Assembly: GCF_029784135.1 (NCBI RefSeq)
Contig: NC_073745.1
Span: 159,043,335-159,107,334, forward strand
Origin: Toxorhynchites rutilus septentrionalis
Lineage: Eukaryota; Arthropoda; Insecta; Diptera; Culicidae
Length of the DNA: 64,000 nt
Direction of reading: 5' to 3'
In this document: in pieces, positions 22,512 through 33,274 of the stretch
Layout: every line of letters begins with the position of its first letter
How positions within the stretch are numbered: the stretch's first letter is position 1
Made by a program: the position numbers and the translations under genes
The notes under the pieces: generated by a model
What the model was told of the DNA's origin: nothing
The model's input: the letters and a program-made list of their open reading frames with translations, nothing else
The model's database searches: none

Positions 22512-24413
22512 TTAAAGGAGGTTGTGTCCAAGATACGACCGCATTGTTGACGTAGAACTACGCTGTTATTCTATATAAGTCGTTTATTCATACCTTCGGA
22601 TATTATTCTATAATGCTGTGAAATTTTAGAAACAACTGCTTAGTAGAATAATCTCTGAAATGGTTTTTTCATTGTAGAATTTGTTGACGATAATTGATTG
22701 ATGATTCATTCTTGCCCTCGCAAAACAATACACTAGCTGATCGTAAGTCGCAATTTATTTCATGTCAATGCAATGAAAATTTACCTCGAATGCTTTTCTT
22801 TTTTTTGGCCTTTTTCGCAATTGACATAGACTCGGCTAGACTCGATTATATACATGTTGCACCAGCACCATTCTTCCACATCTCATAACTACATAAATAT
22901 ATCTTTGGCACCGCATGGGAACAACAACAATGACAACACTTGCAAGTATCAAATATCATGCTACATGTTATTTAGTATTGCCTTAAAGGAATCGCACCTA
23001 TAGGCATCGTTCGTACAATGTAAACAAAGCGCCAAACAAGCGTTCGCCATAGCATGCATACAGAGCCATACATTGGTGGCTTGAAACTACTAGGAATATA
23101 AAACACTTCTCATCATTTTGCGCTATTCTCAAAAGAAACGCTTCTGTTAATGGAGGAAGTTTTGCTACTGGCAAGCGAAACCACATACAAAATTCCAGAA
23201 CGACATTTACTTTCTCGGTGACTAAACAAGCGAAATAAACTCTTTTTGTTAATAACAACCTCGAAAACAGTAGCAATGCTTCATAGCGCTAATGCAATCC
23301 TAGTTGAAGGCACTTTTGCAACTGGCACGCGAACCCAAATAACTTATAACCTTCCAGTAAGACATTCAAGATGCTTGGTATTCCCTAAATATTTTTTGAC
23401 GCACAACCTTATGATGACGGAAAACAAACAATGTTAACTGCTTGGAAAAAGACTGAATTATGCCACTCAGCTTGTACTCTGCTGTAACACCCATCGATGC
23501 GAATTCGCTGTTGAGTTTGTCAAGAGTGACCGCCTTCACCACCAGCGGGGGGAGCTTGATTTTGGTTGCTGCCTGGGTAACGGCGTTCACATTTTCGACC
23601 GACGCGCCGAAATCGTCTACTTCGCTGTTGTGCGATGCGGTGTCACACTCGCTCGGTTCAGTGCGAGCGCTATTCACTGCACCAATATCGCGTGCATCAT
23701 TGGATGACGCTTGCCTCGAAATATTATTGCCCCTGGCAATGCGTTCGTTTTTTGCAGGGCTCGAGCCTGCCTTCCTCTTCTTCTTGCTCATCATACACTA
23801 CGCGAAGCGTCCAATTTATGACGCGGAAAGAAAAACACACGATACGAATAACGCGTAAAACGAACAGAAAAACCAAACGACGATATCCAAGTTGGATTAC
23901 CACTGGTAGGGTCCTATCTTAGATCGAAGCGTAGCGAAAGCAAAGTGAACTGGATTGCTCAACAGTCCGATGCCGAATGAAAGTTTGCCTCAGCGAGATC
24001 CACTGTTTATACTCTAGGCAAGTATTCCCCTTCATTCTTCTACTTTTTCTTTGTTCTTGGGAACTTTGAATCCTACGATTTCCCCTCCGTTGGTCGTCGA
24101 TAAGTTGCTCGTTATTGACAGGTCTGTTCGGGAAAGCACACAAATGGATAGAACAAATGTATGGGAAAATGGAAACGCCTCAAGTTTTCATGAATTTTAA
24201 CCATTTACAAACCAGGGGATTCTAATGTATAATAAACAAACCAGGGGATTCTAATGCATAATAAACAAATCTTACGGAATTTCCGATTCGTTTAGTATGT
24301 GAATCGCCAAAATCTGTTCGCGGCAAAAATAGTTATTAACGTTAACTTTATTTCATAAAAACGTGACCTGTTTTCTGATTTGGCACCCTTAATGAAAGAC
24401 GTAGTTCTACGTC
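22512..24413 (-). mobile_element. Chimeric element B (captured Jockey-type ORF1 5' end)
   Basis: A 1.9-kb sister of A in the same orientation, inserted in a T-run (..CTTTTTTTTG.. in the reconstructed target) of the same mariner's transposase ORF. Read on the minus strand it starts GACGTAGAACTACGTC at 24413 and ends GACACAACCTCCTTTAA near 22512. Compared with A it lacks a segment just after the ORF (A's GGGCTTCTTTGG..GGCGTTA block). It also has a short duplication of AAACCAGGGGATTCTAATG around 24210-24255. Otherwise the two are collinear. Confidence 0.8.
23366..23794 (-). CDS. Captured Jockey-type ORF1 N-terminus in element B
   Basis: A 142-codon open frame begins MMSKKKRKAGSSPAKNERIA and includes ATKIKLPPLVVKAVTLDKLN and SEFASMGVTAEYKLSG. 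It is collinear with the ORF in A apart from substitutions and a 3-codon loss in the acidic middle. The tail differs because of the deletion downstream of the captured segment. The frame has stayed open despite visible nucleotide divergence from A, which hints at, but does not prove, past selection on the protein. Confidence 0.65.
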   Translation of the reverse strand: MMSKKKRKAGSSPAKNERIARGNNISRQASSNDARDIGAVNSARTEPSECDTASHNSEVDDFGASVENVNAVTQAATKIKLPPLVVKAVTLDKLNSEFASMGVTAEYKLSGIIQSFSKQLTLFVFRHHKVVRQKIFREYQAS

Positions 24414-24855
24414 GAAAAGTCTGCCGGACGAGGTCCGGAGAATAGAGGTGATAACCGTCACCTTTCGTTTGGCTAGAAACTGCGCTACCAAAATCGCGGT
24501 GTCCGCGGGCGCATCGTCATGAAGCAAAAACCATCCTCCAGATCAGTACTGGTCGGGTCGCACGCGCCGCATTCGTGCCAATATTCGTTCCAGGACACTT
24601 TTGTAGAAGACCGCATTCACTGTTTGCCCTGAAGGCACAAAATTTGATGGATCCATAATTAAAATTGTGACGCGACAAAAAATCACTGCGTTACTCTTAT
24701 CAGCCAAAACTAGCTACTGAATCGAGATAGCGGTCCACGGTAGAAACGGTAGCTGGCCAGAGGTTGGCGGAAAGTAGTTCGCGCGTTGGAACAGAGATAG
24801 CGCTTCCCAATTCTAGCGCGCGGTAGTTCTGGAACTTTTTGAATGCACTGTGTAT

Positions 24856-26092
24856 TGTGACATATTCACTCGCGTAAAAATGCTTAACTATGACTTATTT
24901 TAGTCGCCAAGTCCGCCAAGCAGCAAATACAGGCAAAACCAGCCAAAGCCACCAAAAACAGTAATCACCGACACAGCGGTAAACTGCAAATGTCACCGAT
25001 AGCTGTTCAGAAGCAAAGACCGCCACAACGGTAAAAGCCGAGATGGAAAATGAATGGTGGGAAGATTTTTAAATCTGTGACGTCACAGATTTTGTCTATG
25101 CATGTTACTTTTCTTATAATAGTCCACTACATAGGAAAAGTGTTGTTATTACAAGTAAAAATAAGCAGATGAAATGAACGAACAATTTTTTTTTTCTTAA
25201 AAACAATGTTAGCGTTCAAAATCATAAAAGCCCAACTGACAATTTAGCAGAAACTGAAATTTCAGTATTATTGAGGTATTCTAAACATAATTTCAATTCA
25301 ATTTTTCTTCTCGTTCGTCGACCAAAAACGTGAATGAACAAAGTCAGAGTCACATTATCTTTTGTTCCTTTAACGGAGAAACATTCAACAGTGGATGGGA
25401 AAAAAGGAAAAAAGTTTTCATGTAAAATTCACTTGAAAAATAAATTTAATTTACTCCGTATGAACTAGATTGAGACGAAAAGTTTTCCGCTTGTGTCTTA
25501 GTTTTAGACGAATGAAGTGTTCAACACCCTAATTGTGAAAAAAGTAATTACAATTGCTGACAAGAGAAAAACTTCCATGAAGTTGCTCTAAAATCCAAAC
25601 GTAGTAGACATTAGAATACTATTTCTGATATAAGAAGAAATCAAAGAAAAAAATAAAAATTTTAGTTTGTGACATGTTCTGTTTTTTTTATAATGCGAAA
25701 AATATATTTTGGAAATATGTAATTAGTTTCTATATATCCTCTTTCAAATTCATTCGCTGACACACTCCATGTTGTAACATTTGAGTAACTGACTGGTATG
25801 CCTGATATGTGAACTTCCAATCTTCCAGGCTACTAATACAATCAAAGTTTAACACAACCAAAACTCGTGAATCTTCCCACCTTCTATTCTTCATCTCGGG
25901 TAAAAGCCCAATGGATAGATGATTCTTTCTCGTCTTGCTCAGTTGTCGTCAGTCAGTTGTGGGAAGGAAACGCACGCTAACGGTGTAAATATTAGGTTTG
26001 TCGGAGAACGAACTGTATGGAGAATGTGCTGTAATGCGCTTGATGCAGGGACCGATAATGGTCGAATCGGGCGCGAACAAGTGCACATTCTC
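24856..26092. other. No gene recognised
   Basis: About 1.2 kb. A weak inverted similarity (GAGATGGAAAATGAATGGTG near 25035 and its rough complement near 25885-25908, both adjoining GGGAAGATT) could mark the ends of an ~870-bp degenerate element. No coding region. Confidence 0.35.
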
Positions 26093-26095
26093 TAA

Positions 26096-26942
26096 GGGCA
26101 TCCGCACCAATGCGTTACTATTTAAGGTTTCTAGTCTCGAGTTTTAGCCGTTGCCAATTTATTAAATCGTCGATTTGCGCACCCGTCGTTGCTATCGCGG
26201 TTGCTATAGTATCACTTATTTTTCGCACCGCAGGTTGCTAAATACGATTGCTATTACTAGAAGAAATGACAAGTGTCAGTTAATTCTCTTTTCGTCGAAT
26301 TCATTTTTTGGTAGATAAATGTAACATATACACTTCCGAAATAATATTTCAGAGCAAAATCACAAAAAACGAACACAAGACGAATGGAACCCACAACAGA
26401 TGTTTGACGTTTGTTGAAAATAGCAACACTTGGCTCGGTTGCTATCGCGTTGCCAAATTTGTTAACTCACTATTCACCGAGAGGCAGATTACTATTTCCC
26501 ACACCTGAACCGCAACCACCAGTGGGGTTGCTGCGTTATGGTGAGGGTTGTCAAAATGTCTGTAACAACGCATTGGTGCGGATCAAGGCGCCTCCATATG
26601 TACCTGGTGAAACAATCATATGAAATGCAGTTTCAGCCATATTGGAAATGCTGTCGGTATTGTTTACAAACAGCATCAGAACGCTGCCGGCGGCTCTCTA
26701 CAAACTGCTACGACGCTTATTCGAACGATGCCTACTATGTTCGGGTTTCGCGAATTTATGTGAAAAAGAAAGTATGATTTTGTAGAATTTCATTCTCATA
26801 TCCACTACTCTCGCATGTGAAAATGCAAAAATGGCGTATCCTAGCAATAACAAAACAAACAACCCCCGCTCCACAAACCGTAATCCCCTTCTTATTGAAG
26901 TGATGATGTTGCATTGATATAAACGCCTTGGTGCGGATGCCC
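26096..26942. mobile_element. MITE with TAA target duplication
   Basis: Ends are GGGCATCCGCACCAATGCGT (26096 onward) and its complement (..ACGCCTTGGTGCGGATGCCC to 26942), flanked by TAA at 26093-26095 and 26943-26945. A 3-bp TAA duplication and GGG termini fit the PIF/Harbinger group. A second right-end-like copy, AACGCATTGGTGCGGATC, lies inside at 26567-26584, so the element may contain an inner complete copy plus extra sequence. No transposase. Confidence 0.75.
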
Positions 26943-27042
26943 TAAGGTGCGGATTGCCGCCACAGCTAGCTTGGATTGTCAGAGATGATGATGTGTTGTT
27001 GTTGTTTATTGTTTACATCAAATTGACCTGACATAGATTGTC

Positions 27043-27300
27043 GTGCTCCCGTGGCCGAGTGGTTGGCGTCACACCTAACATGCCGGGGGTTCGGGTTCGA
27101 TTCCCGTTCTGGTCGGGGGAATTCCTCCGCCTTGCACTGTGGTCACGCGTATTCTAGAGCTTGCTGCTCAGAATGCATTCAAGGCGTGTTATTTGGCATA
27201 GAAATCTCAACTAAGTACTAATGAAAATGACGCAAGTAATTACTACGTTCGGACGACGAAGTTCCTCTAGGAACGTTAGCGCCATTTAGGAAGAAGAAGA
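27043..27300 (+). mobile_element. tRNA-headed SINE, copy 1
   Basis: An 8-bp target duplication AGATTGTC (27035-27042, 27301-27308) bounds 258 bp. The head has a pol III A box within TGGCCGAGTGGTTGGCGTC and a B box GGTTCGATTCC (27094-27104). A tRNA-unrelated body follows (CACTGTGGTCACGCGTATTC, TGTTATTTGGCATAG) with an AAG triplet tail. This architecture matches the Feilai type of Aedes SINEs, though I cannot confirm the family. Confidence 0.85.
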
Positions 27301-27411
27301 AGATTGTCTTAATAAACTACATAGTCGACGGATGTAATCAAGGACCATTGCCTCAGCATCCTGCTTGACACACGAAAGTTCCTCAGCGAATGAAGATGTG
27401 GGCAATCGACT

Positions 27412-27985
27412 TCACTGACTAACAGTTTCAAATAAAAATAGCCTGTTGTATCTTGCGCCTTGTGTCTTGCGCCTCTTTTCGAGACCAAGCAGTTGGCATC
27501 TATCTGGATACGCTGGAAGGTTCAAAAGATCGCGCCATGGTAGATTTCGCAGGTCCATACGTATGAACCTTTTTAAAATGAAACCAAGTTGACGATGCAC
27601 CTTCAAAATCATCGATGCATAATGTGAGTTGAAAGAAAGTTTTAAGTCCAATACAACACCAAGATCCGTCACCTGATTCATGTTAAGAATCGTATTGTTG
27701 AAGTGGTAATTGAAAATAATCGGTCCAAAGAACGATGGAAGGTCATAACATGACATTTCGCGATGTTTATGATAAGTTTATTCTTATGACACCAGAAAAC
27801 GCAGCTCACCACAACGTAGATCTTCAGGTCGTCGGCATAGACAAGTTTAGACGCAGCATTATTGAAGGATATGACGTACAGTAGCGGTCCCAGATTGCTT
27901 CCTTGTGAGACCGGTCGTGTTAGTGAATGATGATGAAATGCATTTTCTGTGCTTAACGTGCAACGTCCTGCCAATTACGCAAATG
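27412..27985 (-). pseudogene. CR1-clade reverse transcriptase fragment
   Basis: Minus strand: PVSQGSNLGPLLYVISFNNA, intact catalytic LVYADDLKIYV, and INIAKCHVMTFHRSL. After a frame change it reads VTDLGVVLDLKLSFNSHYAS, a deletion fuses QLGFILKRF to DLRNLPWRD, and it ends at YPDRCQLLGLEK. The motifs match the CR1-type sequence at 54.6-55.9 and 63.1-64 kb. EN and early RT are missing and two internal deletions are visible. Confidence 0.8.
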
Positions 27986-27987
27986 GA

Positions 27988-28403
27988 AATCTAATATAGA
28001 GAATGGAAAATACACGGTCGCTGTGTTCTTGGACTTCGAAAGAGCTTTTGAAACTGTTGATAGACAAAAGCTTCTTCATGTACTACGGAAATTAGGAATT
28101 GTTGGTGTAGTTTTGCATTGTTTTACTAGTTATTTGAATAATAGAAGTCAAAAGACCAGATTTGGAAATGCTACATCGGATCGAAGACTGAATGACTTGG
28201 GTGTTTCTCAAGGTAGTGTGTTAGGTCCCTTGTTGTTCATTATATACATCAATAACATGAAATGCCATACAGGAAGAGGTGTGTTGAAATTGTTTGCCGA
28301 TGACTCTACGATTTATTGGGTAAATGTTGACTTGCCTACTGCAATAGTGGAGGCGAGCGAAGACTTGCAGATAATAACAGTTCGGCTGAAAAATTTTGTA
28401 AGG
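27988..28403 (+). pseudogene. Non-LTR reverse transcriptase fragment, N-terminal part
   Basis: Plus strand, open for about 138 codons: NGKYTVAVFLDFERAFETVD, QKLLHVLRKLGIVG, GVSQGSVLGPLLFIIYINNM and an intact LFADDSTIYW site. It stops where a mariner remnant begins (AAGGTAACACAGTAAAAC at 28399). A matching C-terminal fragment in the same orientation lies at 33275-33735. The two may be halves of one element later interrupted by the mariner and P-type insertions. The clade is uncertain. Confidence 0.75.
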
Positions 28404-28725
28404 TAACACAGTAAAACTATTTTTTTGCAGAATTAAATTTTATTATTCGACATAATTGACTTCGAAGGCGATACAGCGATTATAGCGATCTTGAAACTTT
28501 GTACCATTTTTATAGTACTCTTTCGGTTATTCCTCATAAAAGGCCTCAGTTTCGGTAGTCACTTCATCATCGGTCTTAAATTTATTGCCAGCGAACATTC
28601 TCTTCAGGTCTGCGAACAGAAAATAGTCGCTGGGGCCAGATCCGGAGAATACGGTGGATGCGGAAGCAGTTCGAAACCCAATTCATACAATTTTGCCATC
28701 GTTTTCATTGATTTGTGATTTTTCC
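28404..28725 (-). pseudogene. Mariner transposase C-terminal fragment
   Basis: Minus strand: KTMAKLYELGFELLPHPPYS, then PDLAP. A one-base loss near 28645 follows, then DYFLFADLKRMFAGNKFKTD with the third catalytic Asp of the DD34D triad. It ends CIAFEVNYVE* near 28415. A TAA breaks the frame in the middle. The first two catalytic residues are not present. The element end next to the RT fragment at 28399 looks like one mariner terminus; the other end was not identified. Confidence 0.75.
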
Positions 28726-29691
28726 ATTTTCCATTTCCATTTTTCCATTTCCAATAACAAAAGTTGCTCACTCTCAATACTGTAACTCACGAACCAATCG
28801 ACCGATTTCTGTCGAATATTGACACGTATCCATTGAAAGATGGTGCTTTGTGATAGTCAAGTAGTTTTGTGCAAGAGGCGCCATCTAGACGTCAACCTTA
28901 TGAACTTTACAGCCAAACTGCTAGTCGAATATTGAAAAATAAAGAGGCTTTGTCTGAATCTTTCCAAGACTTACTGGTTGATAATTGGTAGTCGGAAGAA
29001 AGATGGACATCCACCCATGTTTATCGATGGTGAAATTATTGAACGAGTAAAAATTGATGGTAGACGAAAAGCTAACGCTTGTAGAACATGTTGAATATAT
29101 TATAAAAAGGTGGTTAAATATGGTGTGCTCTGTCAAATCAATAGGTATCTCACATTTCAATCTAAGGAGACTTATGTACGGGCTGTTATAATCAGGGGTA
29201 CGACTAAAACGTCAAATCCCCCATATTGCCAGTGTACCCAATATTGCTGCGGTTTACTGACATTTTGGTTCTATCCATTACTGTTGTTTACAATTCGGTC
29301 CGGGTATATAGTTTTATAGTGGCTGAGCAAGTGGATAATGAAGGTTATATGGAGGCAAAGTTCGAGCTTGGCTCGAGTGGAATTGGACTTTTCCATGACA
29401 AACTGGAATCGAGAGTGCCAAAAAAGAGGGCAGAATTGACGCGCAAGATACATCAATACAAGAAGTCAAAGAATTCGAGTATTTTTTCGAAGCAGAAATA
29501 TGTTGAAAAAAATTATCATATGTGTATATTTTTTAGAAATCTTCCGAACGTAATGCTTTCTGCAAATAGGAGCAGTACAACACATTGGCACTGAAAGTTC
29601 CACTATAGCATCAGTTCAGTGAGCCATCGGAAGCCGCTCCCACTGCCGACGATATCAGGATATCCAAGATCGAATTCCCTCAAGAACTCCC
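28726..29691. other. No gene recognised
   Basis: About 970 bp. A frame at 29226-29594 (122 codons, plus) has no recognisable domain. 28740-28920 may include the lost half or untranslated part of the neighbouring mariner. Confidence 0.35.
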
Positions 29692-29853
29692 CGCACACTG
29701 GCCGATAGTTTGGTCGGTCTCATAATTTATATGGAAAAGTAGGCATAATTGGCCGATAGTAGATCGGTGTAAAGTGCGCACATGCATACCTCCCCGTACT
29801 GATTAAGAAGCCGACCAAACTATCGACCGATAGAAAGTCTGCAGTGTGTAGGC
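29692..29853. repeat. Small foldback element
   Basis: About 160 bp with inverted ends: CACACTGGCCGATAGTTTGG near 29694 and CCAAACTATCGACCGATAGA near 29819, closing in CTGCAGTGTG. The arms share CGATAGTTTGGTCGG exactly. No coding sequence; probably a short MITE. Confidence 0.55.
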
Positions 29854-30212
29854 GCTCTAAATAGCGTAGGATTTTCGGTCGGAGCGCGAGGAGGTCATGA
29901 CCGTCAGTTCCGACTGGAATATGACGAGTCGAGTTCGATCCGCATAATCAGGGAGAGTTTTCATATAATTTTGTTTTCGAAAAATTTTATGTGCAGTGTT
30001 TGATTATCATTCAATAAGCATGATTTCGGCTTCTAAACTTTAAAAAAAAATTAAAATAAATCGACCTTCCTGAAACCAAACATGTGTCATTTTGGCTGCT
30101 ATCTTGAAATTTTGTACGTATCCTTGTTAACTTCGTAGCTTAGAGCGGCCGCTGCTGTGGCTACTTTAGTTAGATTCCAGAGTCCATGTAGATATGGATG
30201 ATCAATGTAGCT
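29854..30212. other. No gene recognised
   Basis: About 360 bp downstream of the P-type transposase stop. It may contain that element's 3' end, but I could not identify terminal repeats. Confidence 0.35.
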
Positions 30213-33175
30213 CTATAGAGCTCCCAGTGTGATGGCCACCGTTGACAACTGTACGGCAGTGTTCACCTTACTGATGAATGTGGGCTCGAGCTGTACAGTG
30301 GGATACGTCACGTCGAAGTATCGTGATAATGTTCGCTGGAATAATATAATAATAAGATAATGTTCGCTGGAATAGTTGTAATATTTGGCAATGTTAAAGT
30401 CCGGTTTTTCGTCTGTCAATGATCTGATGATTTGGTCGGTAACGCGACAGACCTTGTATAAGCTTTTGCTGATATTTTCGATTGATTCGTCCCAAACAAA
30501 AACAGTCAGGCACTTTCCGCACTTCAGCTTTTTGATTACACATGTTTGCACATGCACCGCATCTTGACTGATAGCAGCAGTTGCTACTGGATCATCAACG
30601 TCATCGTCGAAAGGGAGACAATCTATTAATCTTTTCTGAATCGAAAAGTCGTCACATGTTTCCTTTTTATCGGTGTTTTCATTCATTTTTGTGTATGTTA
30701 TATATGATGTTAAAATATGCGTGTCGTCAAGAATAGTACAATTAATTTTTGACGACCCAATTACGTTGTTATGTTTGAGGAGTTTCCGAAAAGCTGCTTT
30801 AAACTGTACAACGTTCGGATTATTGTTAGACCCTCCCATAGCTCTTATAGCAGCAAAATAAGTATCCACATGGTCCTGTGAGAAACGGTAGGTAGGTATG
30901 CTTTCTAATAAACCCTTCTCATCCACATATTCTAGACACATTTCCCGGAAGCTATTGATATTTACCAATATTCCAAGAAATCCCGTCCTGTGGATTGAAT
31001 CATACACTGATTCTCCGCTTACCAACCGAATACTCAAAATATATCTTATTGCAAACTCCAATGCGATTTTGAATTCATCGAAATTTTGTTTGCCCCAAGG
31101 TTTCTTAAAGCCGTTAGCTAAGGGGTCTTTGCTATTCATTAAGTCAAAAATATCATTGAATAGGGACAAAAACTCAATTGTCGGTTCTACCCCAACGAAT
31201 CTTTCGTCAAACCGCAAGGTTTCCAGAGCGTCTGCCACAGACTGACTAAAGACCTGCACCGCCAATGACACTTTCATTTTTTTGATTATTGAAGTTGATA
31301 TGGTTATGCGTCAACTTTTTCGTGAGATATCTTCCTGATGAAACCTGGATATCGTAGAGATCTTTTAAATATTTCCAGCTTACCACACCGTTCATCGTTA
31401 GGAAAGATTCCTGGGAAGCGAAATGATTGCGTATTAACTTCATCATATGGCAAGCGTCCATGACAACGTATACGGAGTGAGATGCGGTTGGATGTTTAAA
31501 ACTAGTCACCAGCTGACGACTGTTGATGCTCAGATTACAACCTAGAGCGTTCGCCGTTGCGATATTTGTAGAGGTACCATCGTAAGTAAGTCCAATTACG
31601 TTCGTCTCTACTTCCTGCAAAGCAGATAGTACATATTCCACAATGCATTTTTTGTCGGACGAATTGAGACCATTGAGACCGTTCAATAACTCCATCGCAT
31701 TTGCGTTTATGAGGATTCTAAACAACCTGCCTTCGTATCGCGACCTCATCCATCGTGAGACTGACTAGTAGCTTGTGTCCTTGCGTTTTCATTTCGTTTG
31801 CTTTGGCAGTTAGTATTGCAAGAGATTCACCTGTTACTCCTGGTTCACCATCAACTACTGAATACCAGCGTACAACAGTACGCGCGTTTGGTAGTTTATT
31901 TTCAAAGGTCTTCCTGACAAAATTATAGGCTTTCGCACTATAAAAATGCAGCGTGGAAGCAAAAGTTCTCATAGCTTCGGAGTATTGTGTACTTTTTGTA
32001 TTACGCAGATCTCGCATTAATTCTTCTGTGTTACATAGACTCTAAATGGAAAAGATGTAAAAGTTAAATACATACGCTTACAATAATGACTGAAAGGGGT
32101 GCTCACGTCCAGCATTAATTCACCCTTCGTTGAAATAAGATTTCTTTCCCTCAGTTCTATTTTTAATTGTTCAAAAGTTTTTATCTTTCTTCTGAGGCGA
32201 ATATTTCGAACTTTTAAGCGATTGCATCTAGCGCCGCATTTCTCTAGTTGTTTCTTAAACTTCGGTAATGCTCGTAGTGCGGAAATGTTTTTCGGATCAG
32301 CTGTATGTCCTGCAAAGCGAATGCTTTGGAAAAAAATAAAAATAAACCTTATTTATCAACTCTATAAAACTCATTTTTCATGAAAGCACAAGAATTTTTC
32401 ATGATCTACATTATACTAAGTAGGAAAACATTTCTAGAGCAATAAAATAAGATAACCGATCAGGAATATGTAAATATACCAAGCGAGAGATATTCGTTCC
32501 TGGATTAGCATAGGAAAACAATCTATCGTCCGGTTTGCTTGCATATTGCTAATTGACCTTATTGAATCATTGCTCTTCATTTAAAAAAAAACTTATCTCT
32601 TACTGCTTGTGTTCGACAACAGGTGCATCGGAATTCTTGAATGAAGATTTTGTTGCCTCAGCGGCTAAGGCAGATATGCCATTTGTCTGCTTCATAGAAA
32701 CGACATGGTTGAGGTTGTTATTGGACTGTGAGTGATATGAAGAGCTTGATATGGCCGTAGAGGTTTTCATTGGCGAATATATTTCTCGCACGCGCTTAAT
32801 ATTTTGAAGCTGACGAAAGGAGTGCTCACTCTTAGAAATTGTATCAGAGTTATCATTTGCCTGGAAAATTCTCGGTACCGCATCAGGAAGTAATGTTCGA
32901 ACACTTTTCACAAGCTTATAATCGGATGGTAGGAAATGTAAGGAACAAATTCGTGCATTTTCTCGCTTTATTTCATCGAAACTCGACGCAAAATCAGCGA
33001 TTGCATCACACCATTTTTGAAATATTACCTCGTTTCGTGGGAATCTGTAAAAAAATACTTTATTGTATGTAGAACAATGTTCAACAATTTCATTCTAATA
33101 CCTATGTGCCGAAACACCTCCATGTGGAACCGAAATACGAAAATCGCTCATGCCATTAGAAATAAAGCAGCGCAT
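30213..33175 (-). pseudogene. P-superfamily (THAP) transposase gene, degenerate, with introns
   Basis: Transposase relic of the P-element/THAP9 type. Exon 1 (33175-33102, minus) starts MRCFISNGMSDFR. A 57-nt intron (33101-33045, GT..AG) splices in frame to FPRNEVIFQKWCDAIA .. ENARICSLHFLPSDYKLVKS and VRTLLPDAVPRIF. This is a THAP zinc finger with its CxxH and AVPxxF box, but the second Cys of the first pair is Gly. Exon 3 (about 32310-32090) gives a Lys/Arg-rich coiled coil (KFKKQLEKCGARCNRLKVRN..). Exon 4 follows acceptor TTTCCATTTAG near 32043. Catalytic parts are LTMDEVAIRR, VETNVIGLTYDGTSTNIATA, YVVMDACHMMKLIRNHF and FKKPWGKQNFDEFK, then YRFSQDHVDTYFAAIRAMGG. There is a deletion/frameshift near 31740, an A-run frameshift near 31277, and an exon 2/3 junction that does not keep frame. 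Terminal repeats were not found. Confidence 0.88.
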
Positions 33176-33274
33176 TTTTCTCTATTTTTATCTATCTCCG
33201 TGGTTTCAACGATTTCAATTCTCGCAAATGATATGTTGGTAAACAAATGACGCCATATTGATTTTGATTTTAAG

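Larger units (their letters stand above)
22310..24656 (-). pseudogene. Mariner transposase pieces flanking insertion B
   Basis: Piece 1 (24656-24414, minus) reads MDPSNFVPSGQTVNAVFYKS, a stop, then WFLLHDDAPADTAILVAQFL and AKRKVTV, covering the second catalytic Asp. Piece 2 (22500-22310, minus) continues FLFPELKNAMNWDRFDDVPD, IQRNVTRIMNSIPTEQFKRA and a C-terminal CVERGEGLYVEN-like end. Between them lies element B (22512-24413). The N-terminal DNA-binding half and first Asp are not present upstream. Two nonsense changes and small frame changes add to the damage. Confidence 0.82.
20210..24852 (-). mobile_element. Mariner element split by chimeric elements A and B
   Basis: Inverted ends CACAGTGCATTC(G/A)AAAAGT lie at 20210 and 24852, flanked by TA at 20208-20209 and 24853-24854. 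Removing insertions A and B leaves roughly 700 bp, so the mariner had already lost its N-terminal coding region. Its transposase runs on the minus strand in two pieces, at 24656-24414 and 22500-22310. The two insertions and the host frame line up so that B interrupts the transposase ORF and A lies in the 3' UTR. Confidence 0.85.

Noticed and set aside
24900..25000. Lys/Ala-rich reading (KPAKATK-like) resembling a histone H1 tail
   Set aside because: Very short, low-complexity and closed by stops; chance resemblance is likely.
25027..25908. Possible ~870-bp element with inverted ends around GGGAAGATT
   Set aside because: The matched ends are short and imperfect, and I found no target duplication.
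27043..27115. tRNA-like head with A and B boxes as a possible tRNA gene
   Set aside because: It continues into a SINE body with an AAG tail and target duplication; the same holds at 49135 and 52768.
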